A stretch of 17,813 nt of DNA from an uncultured Pirellulaceae bacterium (GCA_947258905.1 CAMYKF010000297.1:1-17813); one strand, 5' to 3'. Shown: positions 6,607 to 15,713, numbered from the stretch's first letter. Notes: a model not told the origin generated them from the letters alone. Translations and numbers: made by a program.

Positions 6607-9450
6607 ATGAGTCTGATTTTGCTGCTGTCAGTGGCACTGCGTGTTACAGCGTTGACTGGCGTTTTGTTTCAGTGGTTTACCAGTCGCCGTGTTTCAGCGG
6701 CGCTGTTGACCATGCTGCTTGTTGCTTTGCTGGGGCAACAGATTTTTCTGTTTCCTGAAACCAGTTTTCTCGCGCTGATCATGGACTTGTGTGTCAGCGC
6801 GTCATTGCTCGCATTTGTGGTTTCCCGCAAGCCGGTGAGCAGAACGGAAGGAAGCGAAGGGCAGCTGCCCGTCAGGAAATCCCGACTGGTCATGACAGCG
6901 CTCGGCATGACCGCCCTCGCAATGACGGGAATGCTTGTCACGGGATGGCAAGCATACTCAAACAGCCGCGCCGCGGTAATGGATTCGGTAGCTCAGGACA
7001 GCCTGGCGGTTTGCCACAGTCTTGTCATGCAGGCTGAACGGGCATTGGAAGATCAGCCCCCGGACGATCAACTGCAGGACCGGGCAATCGAACTGCTTGC
7101 GCGAATCTGGAAAGATACCCAGCCGTGGCACCCGGGCAGTTATCTGTGCGTGATCGACGGCCAGGGTACGCTCGCGCTACACACAATGAAACCCGAGATA
7201 CAGGGCATGGATGTCTCGTCCATCGTTGTCGACCCGCATGCTGAGCAACCGCGAACGATATCCGTGTTACTGGCGCACCGGGCGAATCTGGCCACCCGCA
7301 ACACGAACCTTGGCGGCGAGCAACAACTTTGCGGATACGGCTACATGGCCTCAATCAACGGTTTGGCGGTCGTGCATGTTCCTGCCCGGCTGGTGGAAGA
7401 CCGGATTCTGCAGACCGCGGCCCCGTGGATCGTCGCCCTGTTCGTGATTGGGGGCGTGATGTTTCCACTGTCCGTGGGTTTAATTCATGTTGTGTGCCGA
7501 AAATCGGAACGGGAGGCGCTCCTTAATTCCCAGGCCTTGCACAGGAACGAGCAATTGTTGCGTGATCAATTCGCCGAACTCGATTTGCTGTACCACACCG
7601 CTCCCGTGGGCTTGTGTCTGGTCAACACCGACTTGCGGTTTCTGCGAATCAACGAGGAACTGGCCAGTATCAATGGTCTCCCGGTGGAAGCCCATATTGG
7701 CCGCACGGTGCAAGAAGTCTTGCCCGATATTGCGGATGACATCGAACCCATTTTTCGCGAAGTTATCAGCAGTGGCCGACCCCGGTTGGACCTTGACGTG
7801 GTCCGCGTTGATCCGGCGGATCCGGAGCGACGGTGCTACTATCTGGCCAGCTATTTTCCGCTGACAGATGACGACGGCAAAGTTCGCGGGATCGGCACAC
7901 TGGTCCAGGATATCACACGGCGTGTGCGTGCCGAGGAGAAACTTCGTCTCACCAATTTCTCGGTGGACTCCTGCAGCACATCGATTTTCTGGATCCGGCA
8001 GGACGCCAGCTTCTTTTATGTCAACAAAGCCACCTCCAGCCTGTTGGGCTATACGCCAGAAGAACTGCTGGACATGCGTGTTTGGGATATCGATCCCGAT
8101 TATCCGCGCGAAGTATGGCCCGATTTCTGGCAGTCCATTGAGCAGGAGAAATCGCTCAACTTTGAATCACTCATCCGCCATAAGGACGGGACACTGGTTC
8201 CAGTCGAAATCACGACCAACCTGCTTGAATTCAATGGTGACGAGTTCGTGTTTGCCTTTGTAACCGACATTACTGACCGGAAACGCGACCAGAGGGCCCT
8301 CCGCGAAAGCGAGCAAAGGTGGTCCTTTGCCCTGGACGGCAGCCGGGATGGTGTTTGGGACTGGAACGCGGATACCGGCGAAGTCTTCTTTTCCAGAAGG
8401 TGGAAGGACATGCTCGGTTTTACCGATCATGAAATCGGCAGCGATCAGGATGAATGGGAATCACGCGTTCATCCGCATGACAGGCAACGCTGCCTGAACG
8501 ACCTGCAACGACACCTCGCGGGGATCACTCCCCACTACGAAAACGAGTATCGCATGCAGTGCCGGGACGGTTCCTGGAAGTGGTTTCTGGATCGCGGCAA
8601 GGTGATTTCCCGTTCGCCGTCCAATCAGCCATTGCGGGTCATCGGTACCCACACTGACATTACGGAACGCAAACTGGCCGAACAGGAGATCCGGCAGCAC
8701 CGCGACATGCTGGCCCACGTGACCCGGATCAGCACGATGGGTGAACTCGTAGCCGGTATCGCACACGAAGTTAATCAGCCGCTGCATGCGATCGCGAATT
8801 TTGCCACCGCCGCGGCAATCGCACTGCGCGATGCCGAGTCCGCCGCACCTGGCAATTCCGATCTCGTAGACGAACTGAAGGAATGGAATCAGGGTATTCG
8901 CGATGCCTCGCTGCGTGCCAGCCAGATCATCAAGCGTTTGCGCGAATTCTCGCGCAAAGGTACACGCGAGCGCGTCGCAGTGGACATTAACGAGATCGTA
9001 ACCGCATCGATCGAATTAGTGGCGTTTGAGGCGCGCGACTGCGAAATCAGTGTGGAAACGGATTTGGCCAGCGACTTGCCCCTGGCCCTGGCAGATCGAA
9101 TCCAGTGCGAACAGGTCATGGTCAACCTGTTACACAATGCCTGCGAGGCACTGGCCAACTCCGAATTGCCCCGAAATATTCTTGTACACACCCGTCGTTG
9201 CGACGGCATGATTGAATTGCAGGTGGCCGACAATGGGCCAGGCATTCCGCCCGAGGAACATCCCCGGTTGTTTGAACCTTTCTACACCACCAAGTCTACC
9301 GGGATGGGATTGGGCCTGGCGATCAGTCGCACCATTATCGAAGATCACGACGGTCGTCTGTGGGCCAGCGACAACCATCATCTGGGGACCACGTTTCATT
9401 TCACCTTGCCAACAGCGGTTTACCCTGGCTGCAAGGAGGCGCTCGCATGA
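6607..9450 (+). CDS. Membrane sensor histidine kinase with Cache-like domain and three PAS domains
   Basis: A 947-aa two-component sensor kinase. Hydrophobic N-terminal helices (about 1-20, 30-48, 55-73) precede TM 95-115, an extracytoplasmic segment 120-270 resembling a single Cache ligand-binding domain (GSYLCVIDGQGTLALHTMKP), and TM 272-296. Three cytoplasmic PAS domains follow: about 325-440, 450-560 (FYVNKATSSLLGYTPEEL, ending FVTDITDRKR) and 570-690 (a PAS_3-like fold with WESRVHPHDR, ending THTDITERK). The catalytic core has the H-box GIAHEVNQPLHAIANF (His720), N-box NLLHNACEAL (about 840-849), G1 DNGPGIP (about 875), FEPFYTTK and G2 GMGLGLAIS. This is the FixL/DctB-like subclass. GAGAAGG lies just before the ATG. 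The stop overlaps the next gene as ATGA, so regulator and kinase are co-translated. The signal sensed is unknown; no haem or flavin motif stands out. Confidence 0.95.
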   Translation: MSLILLLSVALRVTALTGVLFQWFTSRRVSAALLTMLLVALLGQQIFLFPETSFLALIMDLCVSASLLAFVVSRKPVSRTEGSEGQLPVRKSRLVMTALGMTALAMTGMLVTGWQAYSNSRAAVMDSVAQDSLAVCHSLVMQAERALEDQPPDDQLQDRAIELLARIWKDTQPWHPGSYLCVIDGQGTLALHTMKPEIQGMDVSSIVVDPHAEQPRTISVLLAHRANLATRNTNLGGEQQLCGYGYMASINGLAVVHVPARLVEDRILQTAAPWIVALFVIGGVMFPLSVGLIHVVCRKSEREALLNSQALHRNEQLLRDQFAELDLLYHTAPVGLCLVNTDLRFLRINEELASINGLPVEAHIGRTVQEVLPDIADDIEPIFREVISSGRPRLDLDVVRVDPADPERRCYYLASYFPLTDDDGKVRGIGTLVQDITRRVRAEEKLRLTNFSVDSCSTSIFWIRQDASFFYVNKATSSLLGYTPEELLDMRVWDIDPDYPREVWPDFWQSIEQEKSLNFESLIRHKDGTLVPVEITTNLLEFNGDEFVFAFVTDITDRKRDQRALRESEQRWSFALDGSRDGVWDWNADTGEVFFSRRWKDMLGFTDHEIGSDQDEWESRVHPHDRQRCLNDLQRHLAGITPHYENEYRMQCRDGSWKWFLDRGKVISRSPSNQPLRVIGTHTDITERKLAEQEIRQHRDMLAHVTRISTMGELVAGIAHEVNQPLHAIANFATAAAIALRDAESAAPGNSDLVDELKEWNQGIRDASLRASQIIKRLREFSRKGTRERVAVDINEIVTASIELVAFEARDCEISVETDLASDLPLALADRIQCEQVMVNLLHNACEALANSELPRNILVHTRRCDGMIELQVADNGPGIPPEEHPRLFEPFYTTKSTGMGLGLAISRTIIEDHDGRLWASDNHHLGTTFHFTLPTAVYPGCKEALA
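9433..9439 (+). promoter_or_regulatory. Strong Shine-Dalgarno of the response regulator
   Basis: AAGGAGG, 7 nt before ATG at 9447, inside the end of the kinase gene. It fixes the regulator start rather than the in-frame ATG at 9360. Confidence 0.8.
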
Positions 9451-10067
9451 CCTCTGATCAAGCTATGATTTACGTCGTTGACGACGATGCCGGATCGCGG
9501 CAGTCCGTCAAGGCACTGGTTCGATCGATGGGATTGCAGGCCGTCGCGTGCAGCAGCGCCGAGGAATTCCTCACCGAGTTGGACCCCGATCGGCCCGGTT
9601 GTCTGGTAACCGATGTGCGTATGCCGGGTATGAGTGGAATCGAATTGCAGGAACGGCTGGTGGCCGAACGGATATCATTGCCAGTAATTATTATCACGGC
9701 CTACGCCGAGACGCCGCTCACCGTCAAAGCCCTCAAACAAGGTGCCGTTACGGTATTGGAAAAACCATGTCGCGACTATGAATTGTATGATTCCATCCGG
9801 GATGCCCTGGCCAGAGACGCAGACAAACGAAGTCAGTTGGCAAAACAGCAAAAATTCCAGAAGGCCCTGAATGCCCTGACCGACGCCGAACGCGCCGTGC
9901 TGGATCTAATGCTGGAAGGCGCTGCCAACAAGTTGATTGCCCGACAACTCGACGTGAGCGTACGTACTGTAGAAAATCGGCGACAGAAAATCTTTGAAAA
10001 AACCGACTCTCGCAACCTGGCTGAATTGTTACGTCGCTGCTTTCGGTCCAGTCTCGATAATTCATGA
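9447..10067 (+). CDS. FixJ/LuxR-type response regulator
   Basis: A 206-aa partner of the preceding kinase. The receiver domain (about 7-120) has the acidic pair in YVVDDD, phospho-acceptor Asp56 in LVTDVRMPGMSG, the switch Thr/Ala in IIITAYAE and the conserved Lys106 in VLEKP. A linker leads to a LuxR/GerE helix-turn-helix (about 142-200) with LTDAERAVLDLMLEGAANKL and the recognition-helix region DVSVRTVENRRQKIFEK. It is expected to be a DNA-binding transcriptional regulator, activated by phosphotransfer from His720 of the kinase. ATG overlaps the kinase stop by 4 nt (ATGA) and is preceded by a perfect AAGGAGG, so the pair is one operon. Targets are unknown. Confidence 0.95.
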   Translation: MTSDQAMIYVVDDDAGSRQSVKALVRSMGLQAVACSSAEEFLTELDPDRPGCLVTDVRMPGMSGIELQERLVAERISLPVIIITAYAETPLTVKALKQGAVTVLEKPCRDYELYDSIRDALARDADKRSQLAKQQKFQKALNALTDAERAVLDLMLEGAANKLIARQLDVSVRTVENRRQKIFEKTDSRNLAELLRRCFRSSLDNS

Positions 10068-10215
10068 AAATGCGTGCATCTCCGGGTCACGCCAACACTG
10101 CCGGCCATCAAGGCTCTTTTACCGGGTCTGCGTGAAAGACTGGCATGCCGTCTTGAACGAATTTGAGCGCATGCACAGCAACTTAACAGAGTGTTGGCCG
10201 ACCAATTTCTTTCCC

Positions 10216-10297
10216 CAGCGGGAATGGCAAGTTTTTGCTTCCCCATCGCGCATCCAGGTATTGCGGTTAACCGCAGCTGAGTTCGGCATTCCCGCTG
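10216..10297. repeat. Nested inverted repeats downstream of the two-component operon
   Basis: CAGCGGGAATG (10216-10226) is perfectly inverted as CATTCCCGCTG (10287-10297). Between them lies a perfect 14-bp palindrome, TGCGGTTAACCGCA (10262-10275). This lies in the 365-bp gene-free stretch 10068-10432, in which no credible ORF was found. It could be a structured RNA, a palindromic repeat or a protein-binding site. Confidence 0.5.
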
Positions 10298-10333
10298 TTA
10301 CCGGGCGCCAAAATTCTTATTATCTGCTCAACG

Positions 10334-10403
10334 TGCTTCGACCGGCCATTAGGGCAGAATCTTGCGTCAAGCGAGATTGCATCCGGTCGAAGCATTTTTT
10401 TTT
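10334..10403 (+). terminator. Long two-stem rho-independent terminator (possible 3' UTR small RNA)
   Basis: A perfect 12-bp stem TGCTTCGACCGG (10334-10345) / CCGGTCGAAGCA (10383-10394) is followed by T9 (10395-10403). Its large loop contains a second stem AATCTTGC / GCGAGATT (10358-10365 / 10371-10378, one G-U pair) with loop GTCAA. Orientation fits termination of the kinase-regulator operon. The size and nested structure exceed a minimal terminator, so a stable processed RNA is possible. Confidence 0.85.
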
Positions 10404-10432
10404 GCGCTGCTCGACTCAGCAAACTTTCCGGA

Positions 10433-13246
10433 TCAGGCCAATTTGTGCAACCTGCGCACTACCCACTCAGTGCACAGGACCAGCGTCAACCAGCCCAGCA
10501 GCCAGGCCGAAAATTTGCGGGCAAAGTTTTCATCAGGTGAACCCGGCAACCAGCTCTCCTGATCCACCACCCCGATCACACTGGCCAACCCGGCCGCACC
10601 TGGCAAGGTCATGTCTTTCGGCTGGGCGACATCATCCTGACCTCCAGACTCAACGGTGGTTGCCTTGCCACCTGTGCGCACGTCAAAAAAGTACTGGCCG
10701 CCGGTGCGATCGGCCACTTCCTGCAACAACGCATCATCACGCTGCGGGTTGACCTTTTCCAGATCCGGAATCGTGGCCCGCACCGTGGACCGCAACACGC
10801 CTCCGTCGCTCAATGGCAAACTGATTTCATAGTCCCCTTCGGCAGCCGTGGGGAACTGGCCGCTGAAACTGCCGGGACGCGCCGCGTCCTGAATGTTCAC
10901 CAGTTCGATTTGCCGGGCCACACCATCAGGTCGTTTAACCGACGCGATAACCTGACGCGCCATCAAGGGCTGGTCGGCTGCATCTCGCAAAATCGCCCGC
11001 AACACCACCTGGTCCCCGACCCAACAGCGATTGCGATCCACCAACAGCACACCACGACTGGAATCACGCAGCAATCTGCCTTGCGACGCCCAGCGAATCA
11101 GGTTCATGTAGTAATCCTGAAAGGACTGCACGTCGACATCGCGCAGCCGCCAGATCTCGCCACTGGCCTGAAACATGACGCGGCCGGCTCCATAGAAATG
11201 CGATGCCAGATAAATCGGCAAGCGATCTTCGATGGCGGTTGCCGGATCGGAGAACCAGGCCAGGATATCGGCGCCTGCCTTGGGTTCGTTAACGGCATAG
11301 TAACCGTAAACACCGGCGAACTGTTCCCAGTTGGCAGCACTTTCGGCTGACGAATCGCCCAGCCATAAATGTTCGGCCGTACGACCTTCGCGAGAAAACT
11401 TCAGCGGGAACGGTTGCTCGCTGCCGAACCGACCCAGCTTCAGCACCGCCGATCCCTGACTGTAAAACGAAACCGGATACAGGGCCCGGATTAAATCGAT
11501 GGCCTCCTCGCCACGCGCCCGCCGGGTCCATTGCGGCGTAAACACGGGACCAGCTATCACGATCAGGCCACCGGCTTTTTCCGAGACCCAGCGTTCCAGC
11601 CAGCGTGTTTGTTCCAGCGACAACTTGCGCCAGTCGGGATCAAAGGCCACGATGCAGTCGTATTCAGACAAATCTTCCGCCGAGGCCGGGAACTCGAACA
11701 ACAACTCGTCCGCCTCCTGATCCGCACCCGGCCGTGCCATTTGCAGCCACACATCCAGTTGCACATTTTCATCGCGGTACAACTGATTGCGCAGAAATTG
11801 ATAATCCCGCGTCGGACCACCGGCGATCAGCAAGACGCGGGAACGACGCAGCAGGATTTCCACACTGGCCGAACGGGCGTTATCGGCGGCGTCCAGATCA
11901 TCCGCTGGCGGCACGACTTGCACGGTATAGCGACGCCGGCCTTCCTCCTGCTCGCTAATCTCGAATTCGAGACTGACCGCTTCGCCGTCCTCAGCCAATT
12001 GCAACGTGCGTTCATCTTCCAGCCTGGGGTTAGCAGTGTTCTGGTCCTCGGAGGAAAGCAGTTGCACGCGCGCCGATTCACCGGCCATGCCAAACGACTG
12101 AATCACCGCCTTGACGCGAAACTTGTCGCCGGGAAACACCCGCTGCGGCACTTGCAAGTCGCTGATGCGGGCATTGCGGGGGGCGCGGTTGCTGCCCATG
12201 CCGATCACATACACCGGAATATTGGCATCATTGGCGGCGGCGATGGCCCGCCGCGGCGCTGGTCCGTCGTTGTTACGCCCATCGGTGATCACAACAATGC
12301 CTGCCATGGCGCTGCCGCGGCTGGTATTAACGATCGACTGGATCGCACCGCCCAATTGCGTGGACGTACCGCGCGGAGTCAATTCCTGATCCCAGTTGGT
12401 TGCGGCCAGTGACTGATCGGTGGACTGATGATTGGGCGAAGCCTGAAACGCAGCCAGCGTGACCGGCAATTCACTTTCCGCAGGCGGATCGGCCCAGCCC
12501 AGCGAGACCCACAGGTCATGATCGCTCGACAGCAAATCGGTAACCGCCAGGCCCAGTACGGCGCTGACCAGCAACAGGCAACCAATGGCGATCGTCCAGG
12601 CACTGATGGCTGACGAAGCAAACAGTTTCAGGAAGATGGTGGCGGCGAGCAACACGAGGGCCACCATCAGGCCGCCGCCTGCCACGTTGCCGACGATACG
12701 CGAGCGGGCCAGTGAAGACTCATCGGATTGCCAGTGCTGCGCATCAATCTTCTCGATCGCCACCGGCAGTTGCTTGTCAGCGACCGCGATTTCCTCGGGC
12801 CGCGCCGTTTCCCCGAACCGGTATACCGTCAGTTGATGATGTTGATTGAGATCAACCAGCAATGAAGTTTGCTTGACCAAATCGAGCACTGCCTGGACGC
12901 GTTGCCGTCCGGGCTGGTCAGCAACGGCATCCGACAAGCCCATACTCAGGCTCGTATCGACCAGTACGGCCAGCTGCGATGGTTTGACGATGCGCGCTTC
13001 GCTGCGACGCTGCGGACCCAGAAAGAACACAACCAGCCCCAGCACCGCCAGTGTGCGCAAGGTGGCCAGCGTCACGGCGACCGGCCGGGGCAGAGCCTGT
13101 GTATCACGGCGATAAATCCACACCACACCCAGCAACAGCGCGGCAACGAGTGCGATCAACAAGGCCCAGTGCCAGACCGTCGTGAGCGGCAACAACGGCG
13201 CAAGTTCGAAATAGACTCGCGAATCGGCTTGCGCTAAAAGGGTCAA
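10433..13246 (-). CDS. Large VWA membrane protein with glutamine-amidotransferase-like domain
   Basis: A 937-aa member of the planctomycete VWA/GATase-like family encoded with MoxR. TM helices lie about 24-45 and 60-78, and a C-terminal one about 911-930. The VWA metal-site (MIDAS) motif is D97-T-S99-L-S101 with Thr294 (GTSTQLG) and Asp322 (VVITDGRNND), so metal binding looks intact. Unusually, two further hydrophobic helices (about 190-209 and 214-236) are inserted between the first MIDAS motif and Thr294. A beta-sandwich-like region follows (about 360-465), then a class-I GATase-like fold (about 468-720; VLLIAGGPTRDYQFLRN, GGLIVIAGPVF) and a further sandwich domain (about 735-825). Only a TTG start (13246) is possible: an in-frame TGA lies just upstream and no Met occurs before residue 102. 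It begins 4 nt after the previous gene's stop, implying translational coupling. Substrate or partner unknown. Confidence 0.9.
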   Translation of the reverse strand: MTLLAQADSRVYFELAPLLPLTTVWHWALLIALVAALLLGVVWIYRRDTQALPRPVAVTLATLRTLAVLGLVVFFLGPQRRSEARIVKPSQLAVLVDTSLSMGLSDAVADQPGRQRVQAVLDLVKQTSLLVDLNQHHQLTVYRFGETARPEEIAVADKQLPVAIEKIDAQHWQSDESSLARSRIVGNVAGGGLMVALVLLAATIFLKLFASSAISAWTIAIGCLLLVSAVLGLAVTDLLSSDHDLWVSLGWADPPAESELPVTLAAFQASPNHQSTDQSLAATNWDQELTPRGTSTQLGGAIQSIVNTSRGSAMAGIVVITDGRNNDGPAPRRAIAAANDANIPVYVIGMGSNRAPRNARISDLQVPQRVFPGDKFRVKAVIQSFGMAGESARVQLLSSEDQNTANPRLEDERTLQLAEDGEAVSLEFEISEQEEGRRRYTVQVVPPADDLDAADNARSASVEILLRRSRVLLIAGGPTRDYQFLRNQLYRDENVQLDVWLQMARPGADQEADELLFEFPASAEDLSEYDCIVAFDPDWRKLSLEQTRWLERWVSEKAGGLIVIAGPVFTPQWTRRARGEEAIDLIRALYPVSFYSQGSAVLKLGRFGSEQPFPLKFSREGRTAEHLWLGDSSAESAANWEQFAGVYGYYAVNEPKAGADILAWFSDPATAIEDRLPIYLASHFYGAGRVMFQASGEIWRLRDVDVQSFQDYYMNLIRWASQGRLLRDSSRGVLLVDRNRCWVGDQVVLRAILRDAADQPLMARQVIASVKRPDGVARQIELVNIQDAARPGSFSGQFPTAAEGDYEISLPLSDGGVLRSTVRATIPDLEKVNPQRDDALLQEVADRTGGQYFFDVRTGGKATTVESGGQDDVAQPKDMTLPGAAGLASVIGVVDQESWLPGSPDENFARKFSAWLLGWLTLVLCTEWVVRRLHKLA

Positions 13247-13250
13247 CGTG

Positions 13251-15614
13251 CTAATGACTCACTCCACGGGCTAACAACCATCGATGCTTGCGCGAGGTCG
13301 AGGGATGAAACGATGCGGATCGGGCCAGCAATTGCTCCACGAGCAACGTGATGATCAATACCGCCAGGATCAAGCGGACCAGGGAAGTACCGCGTCGCCC
13401 GCGCGAAGCGGGTCCGAACTGGTCCCAATCCACGACTCGCGCCTTGACCTCGCCAATCTCGGCCAACAGATCACGACGCGACAGTAACTGCAAATGACTC
13501 TCACTCGTATCCACATTCAATGCCTGACGGGAAAGCTCGCGGCCTGACTGGCGGTTCGTTAACCAGGTTTCGTACACACCCGGCCGATCCGTTTCGTTGT
13601 CTGCACCCAGCCGGGCTGACACAACGCTGGTCGAGTCCGCACGCGGTGTGGCAGTGACCTTCCACACGCTGCGACCAAACTCATCATCGGCCGGGGAGGC
13701 AAACACCACGTCCGGCCCGTACTGGTCGACCGACAAGTCCCATTGGGGAGTTGAGCCAACCAGTCGCCGCTGTCCCGAGGCGCGCCCCCGCGATACGTGA
13801 TCCTGCATCAGCAACAAAGTGGCGGGAAACGTCGGATTCCGCAGCCAGTTATTCCACGCACCGCTGGCGGAAGTGAGCGTCGCCAGCACGCGACCCTGGC
13901 CCAGTCTTTTTTCGACCATCAACGGCATTTGGGCCTGCCCGCGCACCGTGGCAATTACGGTCGTAGCGTTGTCACCGTCGGCCGACCATTCGATCGGCGG
14001 TTGGCAAACCCGGGCCACCTGCACGAGGTCCAGTGGCGAATTGTCGATATCCAGTACCGGAGCGAACACCGGATGCCGCGTCACGACAATATCAGTCGTA
14101 TTGCCGGCAACCGGCTCGGGGATGGACGCTACACGAGCCAGTGGCAACGGGAACACGCCGCGCCCCTGATCAAACAGCTTGACCGTGTAATGTTTCAGAT
14201 TGCAGTTCGGGCCGGCAAAGAAAATCACTCCCCCGCCAGATTCCACATACCGACGCAAATTCCGGATCGCCAGATCTTCCAGGCGGTCGACATCCAGCAA
14301 AAAAATCGTCTCATATTGGTCAAGTTCGGTTTCCCCGGCATCACGCAACCGGGCTGCCGATCCCGTTTCCACTTGCAGCCCCGTCATGCCGCCGGGACTG
14401 AGCGCCAACGAGATGAATCTTGCGGCGTCGCTGTCCGGTCCCTCGATGACCAGCACGCGTGCCGCGGGTGCAAATTGCGTAACCGTCCACGCGCGGTTGT
14501 CGGCGGGAACCACATCGGTTTGCAGGACAGCGCGAATGGCATGCTGGCCGGGGCGTGAAAAGAACACCGGGAAGCGACGGGTGACCGTTTCCCCGGCCGG
14601 GATTTCGTCGATCAGGATCGTTGGCAACTCGTCAACTTCCGGCTCAATCGATTCGGGTACGATGTCAAGGGTCGTTTCATCCGGATAAGCGGCTGCCACC
14701 AGCTCGACCTGCACCTTGCGCGCTGTCTCGTTGCCAAAATTCCTGATCTTCAATTGCATCATCAAAGGGACGCCTGCCACACGGACGCTGCCATCGGCCT
14801 GTAGCGAAGTGATGGCCAGGTTGGTGGCCGGGGCATCGGCACAACGAATCAATTCGATGGCAGCGCCGGCAGCCTCAATCTCGGCCAATGTCTGTTTGAT
14901 TCCCGTCTGAGTCTGCCAGTCCCGTGTTCGGAAATCGGACAAGACATACACGATGGCGTTTTCATCGCTGCGTGTCTGGATCAACTGGCTGACGAGCTCC
15001 AGTCCGGCGTCCGGTCGGGTCGACAGGAACGAAGGCTCGATCCCGGCCGCCGCATCGCGAATTGCCTTTTTAATATCACGATCAACCGTGCGCGAGTTCA
15101 AATCGGCTTGCGGCAACGAACCACTGCTGCCGGATGTCGCGCGGCCCGCCTGCAACATGCGGTCAGCGGCCGAAAAACGAATCACTGTCACGCGATGATT
15201 GTTGCGTCCGTCGATCCGGTCGCCGATCATGTCGAGCGTCTGTCGGGCGTGTTCGACGGCGGCGGTACCGGAGCTGTTGTCGCTCATCGAAAAGCTGTCG
15301 TCGACCAGCACGTAGTGGTGGGTTATACGCTGGCCCAGCAGCCGCGCCATGTTGTCGCTTTCGCAACCGACCTGGCCAACAGCGACCAGAATCAGCAGCA
15401 GCACGGCGATCCGCGTCAGCAACAACAGCAATTGCCGGAGCCACACCCAGTTGCGGTTCTTGCGGTGGCTGGCCAGCAGGAATTCCATCGCCGCCCAGCG
15501 CACGCGGCGGTGTCGCAGGCGATTAATCAGGTGGATGAGAATGGGCAACAGCACCATGGCAGCCGCCAGCCCGGCCCACACCCACATCGACGATGAAAGA
15601 ATGTTTTGAAACAC
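13251..15614 (-). CDS. BatA/VWA membrane protein with GATase-like domain
   Basis: About 787 aa from the GTG at 15614 (VFQNILSSSMWVWAGLAAAM); ATG 15587 is the alternative. The frame is open to 15821 but that extension overlaps the DUF58 gene and is low-complexity, so it was not used. The N-terminal BatA-type region has TM about 12-31, the signature HLINRLRHRRVRWAAMEFLL, and TM about 60-79. The VWA domain carries D105-D-S107-F-S109 (MIDAS DxSxS) and a later YVLSDFRTRD. A GATase-like region follows (ARVLVIEGPDSDAARFISLA, ESGGGVIFFAGPN), and a C-terminal TM about 744-762. In this family VWA domains are thought to present clients or partners to the MoxR ATPase at the membrane (established loosely, not for this protein). 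It is the third gene of the operon, 98 nt after DUF58, across a purine-rich spacer; no strong RBS is visible. Confidence 0.9.
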   Translation of the reverse strand: MFQNILSSSMWVWAGLAAAMVLLPILIHLINRLRHRRVRWAAMEFLLASHRKNRNWVWLRQLLLLLTRIAVLLLILVAVGQVGCESDNMARLLGQRITHHYVLVDDSFSMSDNSSGTAAVEHARQTLDMIGDRIDGRNNHRVTVIRFSAADRMLQAGRATSGSSGSLPQADLNSRTVDRDIKKAIRDAAAGIEPSFLSTRPDAGLELVSQLIQTRSDENAIVYVLSDFRTRDWQTQTGIKQTLAEIEAAGAAIELIRCADAPATNLAITSLQADGSVRVAGVPLMMQLKIRNFGNETARKVQVELVAAAYPDETTLDIVPESIEPEVDELPTILIDEIPAGETVTRRFPVFFSRPGQHAIRAVLQTDVVPADNRAWTVTQFAPAARVLVIEGPDSDAARFISLALSPGGMTGLQVETGSAARLRDAGETELDQYETIFLLDVDRLEDLAIRNLRRYVESGGGVIFFAGPNCNLKHYTVKLFDQGRGVFPLPLARVASIPEPVAGNTTDIVVTRHPVFAPVLDIDNSPLDLVQVARVCQPPIEWSADGDNATTVIATVRGQAQMPLMVEKRLGQGRVLATLTSASGAWNNWLRNPTFPATLLLMQDHVSRGRASGQRRLVGSTPQWDLSVDQYGPDVVFASPADDEFGRSVWKVTATPRADSTSVVSARLGADNETDRPGVYETWLTNRQSGRELSRQALNVDTSESHLQLLSRRDLLAEIGEVKARVVDWDQFGPASRGRRGTSLVRLILAVLIITLLVEQLLARSASFHPSTSRKHRWLLARGVSH

Positions 15615-15675
15615 TTGTTGCGAATGTTGTTTGACTTGCGATCGATCGAATCTCTCACGAGATCCGCTACCGTTG

Positions 15676-15713
15676 CCCTCTTCCCTCTTTCCTTTTCGCT
15701 CTTCCCTCCTGCC
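15676..15713 (-). other. Polypurine tract between the DUF58 and BatA/VWA genes
   Basis: About 38 nt that are almost entirely purine on the minus (coding) strand, built from GGGAAGAG and GGAAAGAGGG units, just after the DUF58 stop. It contains several Shine-Dalgarno-like GGAGG/GAGGG words but lies too far (over 60 nt) from the GTG at 15614 to act as a normal RBS. Confidence 0.5.

Noticed and set aside
10068..10330. Small gene between the response regulator and its terminator
   Set aside because: No frame shows a start with an RBS plus protein-like content; only inverted repeats were found.
9994..10752. 252-codon plus-strand ORF after the response regulator
   Set aside because: It overlaps the regulator end, the terminator and the antisense of the VWA gene; the composition is not protein-like.
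11531..12412. 293-codon plus-strand ORF
   Set aside because: Antisense shadow of the VWA/GATase-like gene.
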